Source: Polytrichum commune
Lineage: Eukaryota; Streptophyta; Polytrichopsida; Polytrichales; Polytrichaceae
DNA: 64,000 nucleotides
Direction of reading: 5' to 3'
Assembly (NCBI GenBank): GCA_950295325.1
Contig: OX485809.1
Coordinates: 7,812,001-7,876,000, forward strand
How positions within the stretch are numbered: position 1 is the stretch's first letter; the number at the start of each line of letters is the position of its first letter. Positions 21,901-33,300 of this stretch are shown one piece after another. The notes beneath the pieces are model-generated. The model was not told where the DNA came from. It searched no databases and worked only from the letters and a program-made list of their open reading frames with translations. The position numbers and the translations under genes are program-made.

Positions 21901-23591
21901 AAACGTTGTGTGAGTGGCAGTAAGAAGAAATATGTGTTGGACTGGCCTATAGTACCCAACACGAGGCCGGTGAAGATATGTACCAATCTATCGCGAGAGG
22001 AGGTTTTGGCACTTGAAGATGCTGAATTTCAACTACAGCAGAGGGAGGCATTGTCCCCTCGTCGTAGGCTTTCAACAATCGCAACTCTCCCCATCCCTCG
22101 CTCACATTTTTCTATGCCACCAAACCCGGACGCCCTACATTCAGGTTTGGGAAGACAGTGCGTCGTAATCCAACAGCACCGCTAGCGGATCATAAAAACA
22201 AATGGGAGAGCGCCGAACTCATGGACGGTTACTATGTAGTTGGGATCACTACCATTCCATATCCGGGCTTTGGAGTGATAATCAACATTGTCTCCAAGCA
22301 TGATATCACATACTATGAGCCCAAAATGAGTGCTCATATTTGTTTTATGTTTAGAATTTATTTAGAATTGCATTTGGAGTGTTATTAAAACAATCAAAAG
22401 TATAAAAAGAGTGAGGCTTGGTGTGGATTTATGTTTAGGCCTTAAGCCATTTTGTGTGGTTAAGTAGAGGATTAGTGGCATTAGGGAGTGTTTTGATTAG
22501 AGTAGTAGTGTTGATGAGGCAAGGGGAGAGGCCTTGGGTTTAAATGTTTGAATTAGAACATGTTCTTGTTGGTTTAGGGGGTAAGGAGTTAGTGGATAGG
22601 ATAAGGTCCTACTAAGTAGGAGAAGGCTAAGGAGGTTGTGGTTTGGATGCCCTCCCTCCTTCCTTCCTCCTCTCTCTCATTCTCTCTCTCTCTCTCTCGT
22701 GTGGGTGTGTGTGTGTGTGTTGTGTAGTGTGGTAGGGAATATAGTAATTAGAGGGAGCTTAGGAAAGGTGTGTGAATTAGGAAGGGGATATTAGGGGATT
22801 TATATTAGGGGATTTATGGTGATTAGTTAGGAGGATTAGCAATAGGATAGGGTGGGAATTAGTAGGTTAAAGTATGGATTAGTGTAACTAAGCCGCAGTT
22901 GGTAAGGCAGCAAGGCGACTGAGGCAGTTGGTTAAGGCACTAAGGCGAGCTAAGGGCATTGGGTTAGGAGGCAGCCGCCGGCTTTACTTTGGGTGTCGGG
23001 GTGCCACATTGGATGCAATCATGGATAATTGATTAGGTGGCACTTGACATTAGCCTAATGATTAGTTCATTAGGGAGCTAGGAGAAAATAATAAGTAGGG
23101 AAGGGTAAACTTAGCGGGTGAATTTGTGTGTGAATGGAATTGGAGTAGTAATAGAGGTTGTTATGATTGGAGTAATAGAGAAGAGCGTTTGTCAACGCTT
23201 GTAATATTATTGTGGAATGGATTGGTGTGCAATAATTGATGGGAGAAGCAATGGGTTCTCACAAGTTTGATCAATTGGAGTTGTGGAAACATGAATGTGA
23301 TATCCATTCCCTCACCCGGACTAGGACGCTTAAGGGTGGATGGTTTGGCCTCACACATACCATGTCACAATTGGCAACATCCCGCATTGCACATGCCCGG
23401 ATTTCACGAAAATGTCCTCTCATGCATTGGGAAAGAAAGGAAAATGGGTGTATTGTAAACATCTTTATTATTTGTTTAGATTTTTGTGCAAGGTGGATTA
23501 CGAGAGTGACAAGTTCATTCATGCACCTACATATACCTATAACGAGGTCATGCAACTACTTGAACTTGTTGGTATTGTAGAGTGTGAGTAG
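18932..23591 (+). pseudogene. Mutator-like transposase with SWIM zinc finger, interrupted
   Basis: A frame from ATG 18932 (MATIRAHGSFVPFILPL) runs to 20455 with TAG at 19088 and TGA at 19727. It continues after a frameshift near 20420, with TGA at 20590, to a donor at 21076; an intron of about 120 bases follows. Exon 2 has shifts near 21350 and 22150, TAA 21628 and TGA 21769, and a 1.04 kb insertion (22316-23353). It ends at TAG 23589. Motifs: a Cys/His-rich segment (STCAGHLQCPNDYC onward, ~19790); FMADSAQANW, then HTCLFHW (~20720-20840), matching the second catalytic Asp and the C-x2-H of Mutator DDE transposases; and C-terminal HCTCPDF...WVYCKHL (C-x-C-xn-C-x-H, the SWIM finger). Ancestral length was roughly 1,200 residues. 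The first catalytic Asp and the Glu were not placed with certainty. Confidence 0.75.
22316..23353 (+). mobile_element. TGAGCCCAAA non-autonomous element, 1038 bp, 9-bp target duplication
   Basis: Ends are TGAGCCCAAA and, at the right as a complement, TGAGGCCAAA. Flanks are CACATACTA (22307-22315) and CACATACCA (23354-23362), a 9-bp duplication with one change. Removing the insert plus one flank restores the transposase frame from ...DIT to VTIGNIPHCTC. No transposase is encoded. The interior has CT and GT microsatellites (about 22670-22720) and GGCAG/AAGGC words at 22895-22980. The 9-bp duplication suggests mobilisation by a Mutator-type transposase. Confidence 0.85.
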
Positions 23592-23825
23592 TATTGCAAA
23601 TGGTCTATTAAATACCATATATTTGAATGTCAAAATATGACATGTTTTGGTTTAGATTTTTATAATAAAAATCAGCAATGGGCTGGAAGTATTTCAAATG
23701 ATGCATCATAATACGTTTCCTTCTTGCTTCAATTGAACTCTTTACAATTGAAAATCTTCAATTCATGTAGTACTATATTTAGTTCATGTACCCTAAACCC
23801 GTGCACCTTTATTATTTTTGAATTC

Positions 23826-23932
23826 ATTACTCATATGTTACCGCTCACTGCTCATGTCGTATTGCTCACCGCTCATGTCTTATTGCTCATCGCTCACTGC
23901 TCATTGCTCATCGCTTATAAGATAGCTTCCCT
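23826..23932 (-). repeat. right terminal inverted repeat of the 11.7 kb element
   Basis: On the minus strand it starts AGGGAAGCTATCTTATAAGC and continues with eight or so ATGAGCAGTGAGCGATGAGC-type words, ending with GAGCGGTAACATATG. The same order of tip, core and GAGC words occurs at 12229-12300, but with fewer words, so the array has expanded or contracted since the ends diverged. Confidence 0.75.
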
Positions 23933-23941
23933 CATTCCCTA

Positions 23942-25983
23942 TAGATGAGTATTTGGATCAATTGGAAAAGCATTCCATCATAAATGGCTGGAAATGGCTA
24001 TGCACGCCCACACACAGACACATAAACTCAACAAGCCCTCCATTGGGCCCGCCGCGCAGCCAAAAACGACTCAAACTCTATCACAATACTAGTAATGCCA
24101 GATGAAAATTGGTATCACAATCCTAATCCTTACAATGGACCCTTCCCAAATTCGCATGTTATAACCCACTTCAAAGCCGATACCATCATCTACGAAGAAC
24201 CAACAATTCCCCTAAAACTCATAACTGAAACTAGAACAGAAAATCGTGCTATACAAATAATATGCATACACCATAAGAATACACCCATAGGAACAGAGAC
24301 CTATACCCAACAAATGAAAGATATTGCCAACACACTACGAATCCCATAAGTGTTTTGCCAAATTGCACCATTAATGCCACTAGACACCTTAGTGAACCGC
24401 AATACAAAATGGACCAAACTCACACACCCCCCCCCCCCCGCCGGCCATCCAAACCCCAACCAACCCATGGACTATCAACCCAGAACAATGCCTACCACTC
24501 AAATACCCACCCCAATTTTACTATTACACGGACAGATCATTCAAACCACCCAAACAAACAAACAATGGACAATGGAGAAAAAGTTGGATATGGTATTTAC
24601 AACCCTTTCAAAAACCTAAAAATCGCAAAAAAAGATTACCGGGACTACAAAATATTCTACGAGCAGAAATGATGGCCATACACCACACTCTACAACTCCT
24701 CACCACAACATACCGAAATGAGCCAACCCACATATTCACAGATTGTCTAAACATCCTTTACCTCCTAAACACCCAAATCAAACACCCCACCAGTCATAAC
24801 AGTCACCCGGACAAAATATTCCTATAAAACATGATTAAAATGTTAATATCCCACACACAAACCACCACACTCCACAAAATAAAGACCCACACAAACATAG
24901 GGGGAAATGACCAAGCAAATACACTGACCAAACAAGGACGTGAACTAGACCATAAAGATGTCGCAGTCCCATACGAGCATGCACACCCTACACTGTACTA
25001 CCTACAAAAAGATTGGTGGCATTCCATGCAATAAACACCTGACAAGGGCCCCATTAGGCACCTTAGTAAACACATTCTCAAGCATGACAATGAACATAAC
25101 TTAACAATTATAGCAAATCAAACGCACCAATTACACAAATGGCTAGAAAATGACGACATAGATAAAATACTATCAAATGTCTTTTGGACAAATCCCGCCA
25201 TCACAGATAAGCAAAAAACATGCTTAATAAAATTATGAACTGGACAATATATGGGCCACGCCCGAAAACAACTCTTCTTTGGCAAAGAAGCCTTTCCATC
25301 GAGAACATATCCTATCTGCAACTCAACAGATGCGGATACATCGCTACATGTACTACTTAAATGCAAACAACAACACATTCATGCACTAATAACAAAAAGG
25401 CATAACAAAGCGGTATGGGAAATACGCAAACTCATTGTATCAACTCGAATATCAAGACATTATACATTAATGAATGTAGGAACGCATAATGAACTACCCC
25501 AAGAAAATATAGTTCATCCATGGTTATTTCCATGTACATGTGATACCCAAAGATGTCATTGCAACGCTAGGCTCAAACCATACATACTATGCATCATAGG
25601 CCATTCATATAATCACCCCCACCCCATAATCCCCTACACCTGATATCACCATACAGTTCATCGAATTCACATACTGCAATGATAGATTCGCCACTGAAAC
25701 CCTAGATAGAAAAATCATAAAATACCAACCACTCATAAACAATATCATAACAAAGGGTTGGAACGTAGCCCCACTCATGATACTAGTTGCGGGAGTAAGA
25801 GGCACAACACATATCCCATCAACGAAAAAACTGGAAATAATGTTCACACTCCCTATCACGAAAATCAAAAACACATTTAAACAAATTAACATAATTGCCA
25901 CACAATATGCACATTCCATATTAGTCCACAAACGAAGGCTAGAAAATCAACAAACTATTAATGATCTCCAAGACCTTCCATAA
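23942..25983 (+). pseudogene. LINE ORF2 C-terminal half: RNase H, zinc-binding and nuclease-like end (decayed)
   Basis: LINE sequence resumes directly after the target duplication, aligning with ATATTTGGATCC...ATAAATGGC of the minus-strand copy. Segments in order: MPDENWYHNPNPYNGPFPNSH (~24093), YYTDRSF (RNase H first Asp box, its Gly changed to Arg, ~24525), IFTDCLNILYLLNTQ (~24735), an N-x-x-A-N-T-L-T box (~24905), YPICNSTDADTSLHVLLKC (zinc-binding, ~25310), IQFIEFTYCND (~25655) and the end QDLP with TAA at 25981. Several shifts and stops break it up. The Asp, Cys and His positions match those of copy B. Confidence 0.8.
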
Positions 25984-26572
25984 ATAAATAAAATTCCCAA
26001 CCCAAGATAGATCTCACCCCCCTCCCCCCCCACTAACTACCCCAAACACGGCTCATACATAATAACCGGCTACCGAAAGTTACTATTGGTTACTAAATAT
26101 AGTGTCTACGTCTTGCAAAGGGCGAAGTAGTTTTACATCTAACGCCACTGCCGTTAGGCATGGCCTAGGATGTTCTATGAACAGACACTTTATTCACTCC
26201 GGCCAAGCACCACGGGCCTTGGCTTGGTGGTTAGGGCTCATGACCCCCAATGAGGAGGTTGTGGGTTCTATTCCCCATGCCGGCGTGGTGCTCACCACCT
26301 TAGTCCACCCAACTATGGTGGGGGGTTCTTGGACCTTGTTGTATGGGTACCTCAGAGCCCTTTGGGGGGATACCATGTCCGGTATCTTCAAGGCACTAGT
26401 GGCTTGCTAGGAATTTGTATAGTGTGTCACTAAGTGTCCATCCTCGAAAGGGGAGAGTAGTATTTGTCCCCTTGTCCAGTGGGCATCGGGTCATTGGCAT
26501 TACGAATGGACATTTTATTCACGCCGGCCCCTTGCTTGAAAGGGGTTGGAGTTTCTATCTATCTATCTATCT
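25984..26572 (+). repeat. LINE 3' untranslated region with SINE-like insert and (CTAT)n tail
   Basis: The last ~160 bases (26410-26572: GTGTCCATCCTCGAAAGGGG ... CACGCCGGCCCC ... CTATCTATCTAT) match the 3' end of LINE copy B (58186-58340), including the tetranucleotide tail. A second, shorter version of GACACTTTATTCACTCCGGCC occurs at 26185-26210. Between them, 26213-26290 has GGCTTGGTGGTTAGGG and GTGGGTTCTATTCCCC, which resemble A and B boxes. A SINE sharing the LINE tail may have inserted here. Confidence 0.6.
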
Positions 26573-26880
26573 CACTCCGGCCTCCTCCGAAGACCAGAGT
26601 TCTTCTTTATTTTGTTGTGTTTGGTTAGTCTTAGGAGGTGGTTTGAGTGAGAGGTATGGTGAGTTTGCTTTAGATTATGAACATATCTAATACTTATGTA
26701 GCAATGTATGTAATTTTGTTCCTTTTTTCTATGGTTATGATGATTGATAGTTTGTCTTACAATACTCTCTATTTTGTTTATACTTAGCCTCCACTTGTTT
26801 GAGTTTGTGGGGTTTATGATTTTAAAGAGTTGTGATTTATTTGGTCTTACTTTGTTTTGAGTGGTGGTTGAATTGATATT
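26573..26880. other. no gene seen between LINE tail and tandem repeat
   Basis: T- and G-rich sequence. The minus-strand open frame across 26572-27090 runs through the tandem repeat and has no family similarity. Confidence 0.5.
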
Positions 26881-27345
26881 GTTTTTGTTCCACCCCCTTC
26901 CATATACGTGTGTATATGGGCTATAGAGAGGTGGATTTTCCGATTTGCTTAGTATTGTGTATGTGGTTGGGTTTATAGAGACGTGACTACTTAATACAAT
27001 ATCTGAAGTACTTAGTTTTTGACTTCTAGTTAGTTGGAATTCTTTTTGAGTTATGTCTAGGGTTTTACTTGCGTCCCCTTCCATACACACATGTGTATGG
27101 GCTTTGTGGAGGTGGTTCTTTCGGTTTGCTCAACAATGTGTTTGAGTTTGCTAGAACATAAAGAATTAATATAAGGTTTGTTAGGGTATTCAGGTTTTGA
27201 GTATTGATTACCCTTTGTTCTTTTAGGATTAGGACTAAGGTATTACCGGTGTCACTGTTGATCCACCTCCTTCCACACACGTGTGTATATGGGCTTTATA
27301 GAGGTGGATGTTCCAATTTGCTTGTTTTTATGTTTTTATGTTGAA
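26880..27345 (+). repeat. three tandem copies of a ~183-bp repeat with a palindromic core
   Basis: CCTTCCATATACGTGTGTAT followed by GGGCT...GAGGTGG and TTTGCT begins at about 26888, 27074 and 27262. The core CATATACGTGTGTATATGG is close to palindromic in each copy. Intervening sequence differs more than the core, so the repeat is old or only the core is constrained. Confidence 0.75.
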
Positions 27346-30300
27346 GTAGGATAAATTCATTAAATTTCCTATCTACTGATTTGATGAGTGCAACATTTTG
27401 GTAAGAGTTAGTAGACTTACATGTTGCAGTGACTTTCTAGCCTTGTGTTGTTGTTGTGGGTTTTGTTATGTACTTTTTGATGTAGAATGTCAATTGCATA
27501 GGTTGGTGGTGATGCGGTGAGGTGGGTGAGTTTTGGCCACGAGTGTTCTCGGTGTTGAAGCAGGCTTGGCAGATTCAAATAATTGGCAGTGAGTTGCTCT
27601 TGTGTACACACCAATGTCAATGTCCAACTACAAAACAATCCCCAACTCTATTAGTTCAGGATTTAGGTGTGTGACTTAGGAACAACACTTACTGCCGATT
27701 TTTTCCAAGTCTACTTTGTTGGTTTCCCACACACGGAGCCTATCACATATGGAGCGGAATCACCCTCAGCACATGGGTTTGTCTTGATCATGGTCTCGGG
27801 GGGGGTAGTCATTGGTTGGAGTAGCAATATACGTGCGAACAAATGATAAGGTATTTTAAAAACATGGGGGCTAAAAATTATAAATGGACTTAAGAGTAAT
27901 ATAGGGTATCAAAAATGGCACTGGACATCTTTAAAGTACTATAAGGTATGGAATAATAAGTAATTTGGAATTATAAGTAATGCAAGCCATTTTTCTATTA
28001 ACCCAAAGTAGAAATTTACATAATGATAGCATGTGAAAAAAAGAAGAGAATTGAAAGTAATACCCCCCTATAAAATAGTGGTTGTTCGCACCTATATCCT
28101 TAACTTTTTAACACACTGCCCCCCCCTGAGATCATGGTTCAATTATGAACTACTACGGGTGGACATAGTGTGCTCGATTGGTGTATGGCAAGAGCTTGTA
28201 GCATGGCTGGCAATGCAATCGAAGTTTTGGCGAGGCAAGTGGTGCTACCTTCGGTGTTGTCTTTGGAATGGCCAGCAAGGCGATGCAACTTTGATGCGAC
28301 TGCCAATCTGCCTGGTTTATGAACTATCTGCTAGTGCTAGTTATCAGTTGCAATCACCAACACACGAACACTACGTTCTGTAGTTTACATGCTCCAAACA
28401 TCAAGGTATAGCCACCGAGCTGCACTTATAGGCACCTTAACTGCGGGTTTTTAGCATTGACCGTCACATGTCCCCTTATTTGTATTAGACACTGATCTAC
28501 AAGCTTAGTGCTACAAACGACACATCAATTACGATCTATGTTTCAAACATTCCTACTGCATTACAAGCACCGATCTTGTAAATTATTTTCTAATGTTTAA
28601 TTCATTCTTCGGAATGGATCGCAAGGTGATGGGGTGTCAATGCTACTGTTGGTCAATCTGCAAGCCATGACATGTGTGTACAAACTGCAATTTGTGACCT
28701 TCAACATGTAAACTTTATGATTTACAACCTACAAACGCATATTTGTATGGTGTAGAGATCAAATTTTGATTAGATTTTCCGAGTTGTAAGTGTTAGTTTT
28801 GGCCACAATATGCACTCATCGTTTGTTGTGACATCAAGTTTTCCTAATTGTGCTCCTGGTTTCGATTTATAAGTCGCAATCATATCCTTGTTGCCTTTGT
28901 CCAAATGCTCTCACATGGCGATGTAGTGCCGGAGGAATTCTTTTGATCTACCTACAAACAACTATCAACGAATACAAATTTTAATCTGCAACCTTGAGCA
29001 ACAAAACACAACAATTTGCAAGCTATATGCAATGATTCGTCAACCATAAACACTTAGCTTACAAGTTTCAAGAACCTATCTGTAAGCACTGGCTATAATT
29101 GCCCTCTACCCTTCGGTCAATACCCGACACCGATTTGCAAGTGTAGGCTACGCCTTACATGACCATTCCAATCTTGTACAAACAAACCCTCCAATCACCA
29201 TTATGCTATGCACTACAAGCATTGATATTGCACATCGACACTCTGATCTTTACATAACTCGTACTTTGCGGCAGTGGAATCACCCTCTACGCAAAGCCCC
29301 ACCCGTGGTTTTTGTGACCCTCCCGCACCCACCTCTCCTTACTACGCTCAAAGCTCCCCTCTCACCATCTCCCATGAGCTCCTTTCAAAATTAATTACAC
29401 CAACAATATTGTAATGAAAAATGCAAGTAGAGTGCAATCTTAAAATTTAGTGTGTTAAGAAACACAATTGTCCAAGATTTGCAAGATAGCAAGAGTTTGT
29501 ACAACATTTGCACAAGAATTTTAAACATCAAATATTGTCTCAAATATACCTCTTTGTGTTAAGGTTTAAACATAATGGAGTTCAAAGTATCCTTAATGAA
29601 GATAAACTTGCATGGAAAAAATTAAGCCTTCCATCTTCTTTGATGAAGCATAATGTGGTCCCTTACACATGTTATATTGCATGGTTTTTTTCATAATTGG
29701 TTTCCAACATTAACTCGCCCCCTTCATTTTATATAGAATTCTTCAAATTTTCACCTCGAATGAATATTACATACCCTACATTTTTATCGCATGTCATTTT
29801 TTAAATATCGCTAGTGCACATTTTGATATTTGAATTTGAATGTTGTTAATAAAATTCTAACAAAACCATTTATATACTAAAAATTTATTCTATGAGCTTT
29901 ATTGCTCATTATACACACAAGATAAGGATTGGATTCTAGTCCATAAATTAGTTTGTCTATGGTGTCCATAATTTATCCCTTTAGCATAAGCTAAACTCGT
30001 GTTGAGCTTACAAGGCTTGGATTATGGACCAAGGGATACGATTCATCGCCCATTGTGTATTATGTATCGATGGTTTGTGCTTGTGTGATGTGAAAGTTGA
30101 CGGGATGTGTTGAAAACAAGTTGAAGGCATAGTGGAATAACATTGGGTTTGGAGCTCTTTCCATCTAGGACTTGGTACTTTGGGTGATATTTTGGGCAAA
30201 GTATTTTGTTTTATAGACATCCACGCTATGGACATTATTGAAATAATCTCCATACTCGATGTGATGGACTTAGTCCCAATATTCCAAGTTTCAAGCAATA

Positions 30301-33300
30301 TAATTGGTCCAAGTCACATTGAGACTCGACTCTTTGGGCCTAGAGCTCTTTGGTTTCATAACTCAATGTTGATTAAACACACCCTTAGAGAATATTCATG
30401 GGTAGTACCACTTTGCTTGCTACCGTTAGTTTTGGAATGTTTGTCGTATGTGTGTTCATGTTGTCATTTTCATCTTTATGATAAAGAGGGGCTTTCATTT
30501 GGTGTTCTTGAGCAACTACATATTGTGTTGCCTAAACATGAGCATTTAGAGCTTGGCAACAATGTTGTGATGGTGGGGGGGGGGGGGAGGGGGATAACAT
30601 GTTATTTGAAATGCTTATAATTGTAGTATAATCGTTGCGTAACTTGTGACATCTTATGAATCTACAATTTGAGGAGGTTGAGGGATCGTTCCAACATCAT
30701 TCAAAAAATCCAAGTCCACAAAATATTTACCTCCCTAAATGCTCAACCTAGCAACCCCAATTTGTTTTAGAAATGCATGAACTTTTGGAGAATATGTATG
30801 AGTTGTACAATTGTATTTTAACCGATTGGATGTGTTATAACCCAAAGTTTGTTTGGAACAATGCTTTTTGGATTCGTCCAATCTTGTCAATTTCTTAGAA
30901 GGTGATGTAGATTTCAATCCAAATATGCTTATTGATTAGTTTGTTTTCTTTAGTAAGCAACACCCAACTTTACAAGATTGAGGTGTAAGTCACATGACCT
31001 CCATGCAATTTAGACCAACTTTCTTTAATATTCTATGTACCACCTTATATGTGCATTCATCATACTTCATTTGTTTTGCACATCCTTTTGGAGATAATTG
31101 GTGGAATGTGCATTTATTATTTTGAATATTTGGAAATTAATCAATTGCAAATACGAGTTATTATGAATTAAATGAATTGTGATTTTGTTTTTCATTATGT
31201 AGGTTATTTTTTGAATCATTAGAAAACATTTGGACACGCACCCTTGTGGTAGAAGCTCTTTGTTTCATAATGCACGTCATTGTTAAACGGTACTTCATTG
31301 GGACCATTTTTTTGATATTTAGCATTAAAAAATATATTGGAATTAATGCAGTATGTAATATAATGCACCGACTCTAGTGCATACTCCTAGCCTTGGCAAT
31401 TACTTACAAGGAAGATATTTGGAAATATGCATGATTGTATCATTACACAAAATGCATTTATTATGCCAAATATATTTATATTGTCATGCACTCCAAAGTT
31501 TTATAATGTACATGCCATGTTAGAATTCAAGTTACAATACATATTGGAATCAATGACCTATATGATATAATGAACCAACATTTTGGATTCAAGGAACTAT
31601 GTGAGATAACATACCAACCATCTTGAATTCAAGGTATTATGATAATAGTCCCTTCTTCCAGTTCCTACTAATCCTCCCCATTTATAGGGTTTCCAAGTCA
31701 TGGTACATGGATAGTTTCTCTTTGTTGTGTTACTTGTCTTATTGTAGCATTTGATTTATGAACTCAAAACTAAAGCAAGTTAGTTTTGATGAGTGGTGAT
31801 GCCAAACATGTGCCATCCCTCTTATGTCAAGTTACTTACCCCAAAAACCAACAAGTGTTCTCCCTTTTTTGTAAACTTATGGTCATGTCGTAAAGACCTC
31901 AACATATCAAGATGATTTTACAATGTTTCACAAAAAAATGCATTAAGGATGATTTCTCATTCAAAAATTATATTGCAATTCATGTGTGCAAACCCCTCGA
32001 ACTCATGCCCTCAACAAGTAATTGTATTTGAAAAGACAATTATGATCAACACACACTCCACACATCCCCTTGTTGTAGTATAAGATATGTTATTAAAATT
32101 GATGGTGGTTTTCATGGTAAATCAACTTGCACCAAGTGTTTTCGACAACTTCTTTCTTTGTGGCAAATGGTCTTATATCATAAGATGATATGGAGTTTTG
32201 TATAGGCAAATTGAGCACTATTCATGTTAAAAGAGGAATTGAAAAGAGTTCACAGTGCATTGACCCTATTGCATTCCACATGCAAAAACCCCTTGATTTC
32301 ATGCCCTCGTGAACCACTTACATGTGAATATGCACTTGGATTGGTGCATTGTTATGCACCACATGTCACATATCCATGTCCATTTCATTGAGATTGCAGA
32401 TGCTTTGAAGGTGAAAAACCTTACAACAAACACCTTCAACAACAACAATTGTACCATCTTAGATTGCACACCAAAGTCTCACATGGGTGTGGACACTGAG
32501 ATGATTTAATTTTCCCTCTTAAAGCTCATCGGTATCAATGTAGAACATAAGTGTAATGTACTAGCAACATCCCATTCCACAATGGGTCAGTTCAAGTTCA
32601 ATGGGTTGGTTTCACTTTCCAAGTATCTCATGCCACTCTTGGACATGGGGAAATAGTGATTTGCATGGCCTTACCCTATATACACATCATCCCTCCTTAT
32701 GTCAATTATATGAAATGTATTGCAACGAGGAAATGTAAACACAATTACTTAATCTCTAAACATCTAAGATCCTACCTTGAACCTAAGTCTTCCATGTTAG
32801 GCAACCTTGACCAACATGGTGTTACTCTACACACTGCACACTTCTTTATGTTAAATGTGCATATCATGAGACAATAAGGAGATATAAGCACATATTCGCC
32901 TTACACATAGATCTCACACCCAAAGAAGAGAAGAAACGTTGACCTTAGTGGGCTCTCACACCCACATGAAGACCCAAGTCGTTTACTTTATGAAACACGT
33001 GACCAACATGGACTTATTCTACACACGTAGCACATGTGCCTTGTATCAATTATGCAAATTTAGAGGTGAATTGCCCTACAATCATGAAATGTAGGTAAAC
33101 ATTTGACTTTCCAAAAAAAATCCTTAAATATAGATAGCAAACCTCCTCATGTTGATTCCACATAGTGGGAGACAAAATGTTATGCCACGTGGAGATGTAG
33201 TGGTAAAGGCAAATGATTTTGTTGGCGTGACTATTAGTGATTGGATATGATTTTGTGTGACATGGCCCTAAATACCATATTTAGTGTAGTTGGCATATAC

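Larger units (their letters stand above)
12229..23932. mobile_element. 11.7 kb Mutator-like transposon with cargo genes, inserted in LINE copy A
   Basis: CATTCCCTA occurs at 12220-12228 and 23933-23941, giving a perfect 9-bp target duplication, the size typical of Mutator elements. The ends are related inverted repeats sharing a GCTATCTTATRAGC core, followed by irregular ATGAGCAGTGAGCGATGAGC words. Inside are a transposase-like gene with a SWIM zinc finger (18932-23591), a ParB/DNA-methyltransferase-like gene on the opposite strand (12771-16236), a small basic-protein exon (18248-18517) and an array of palindromes (16870-17890). LINE sequence aligns on both sides of the insertion. All genes are broken, so this copy is not autonomous. 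Whether the methyltransferase gene is native to the element or a later insertion cannot be decided from one copy. Confidence 0.82.
6701..26572 (+). mobile_element. LINE (non-LTR retrotransposon) copy A, split by at least three insertions
   Basis: Pieces in one orientation match successive parts of one LINE: leader (6701-8382), 2A-like motif (8964-8990), APE-type endonuclease (about 9600-9845), reverse transcriptase and following region (10320-12228), then C-terminal half (23942-25983) and 3' tail ending in (CTAT)n at 26572. The two halves join across the 12229-23932 element: a second LINE copy on the minus strand (58186-63099) aligns continuously over that joint. The leader joins in frame across the 6763-7878 insertion. 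The original element was roughly 6 kb. It is dead, with many stops and frameshifts. The true 5' end is uncertain. Confidence 0.85.

Noticed and set aside
30570-30595. Runs of 14 G (here and at 50141-50155)
   Set aside because: Isolated homopolymers without context; lengths may be sequencing error.
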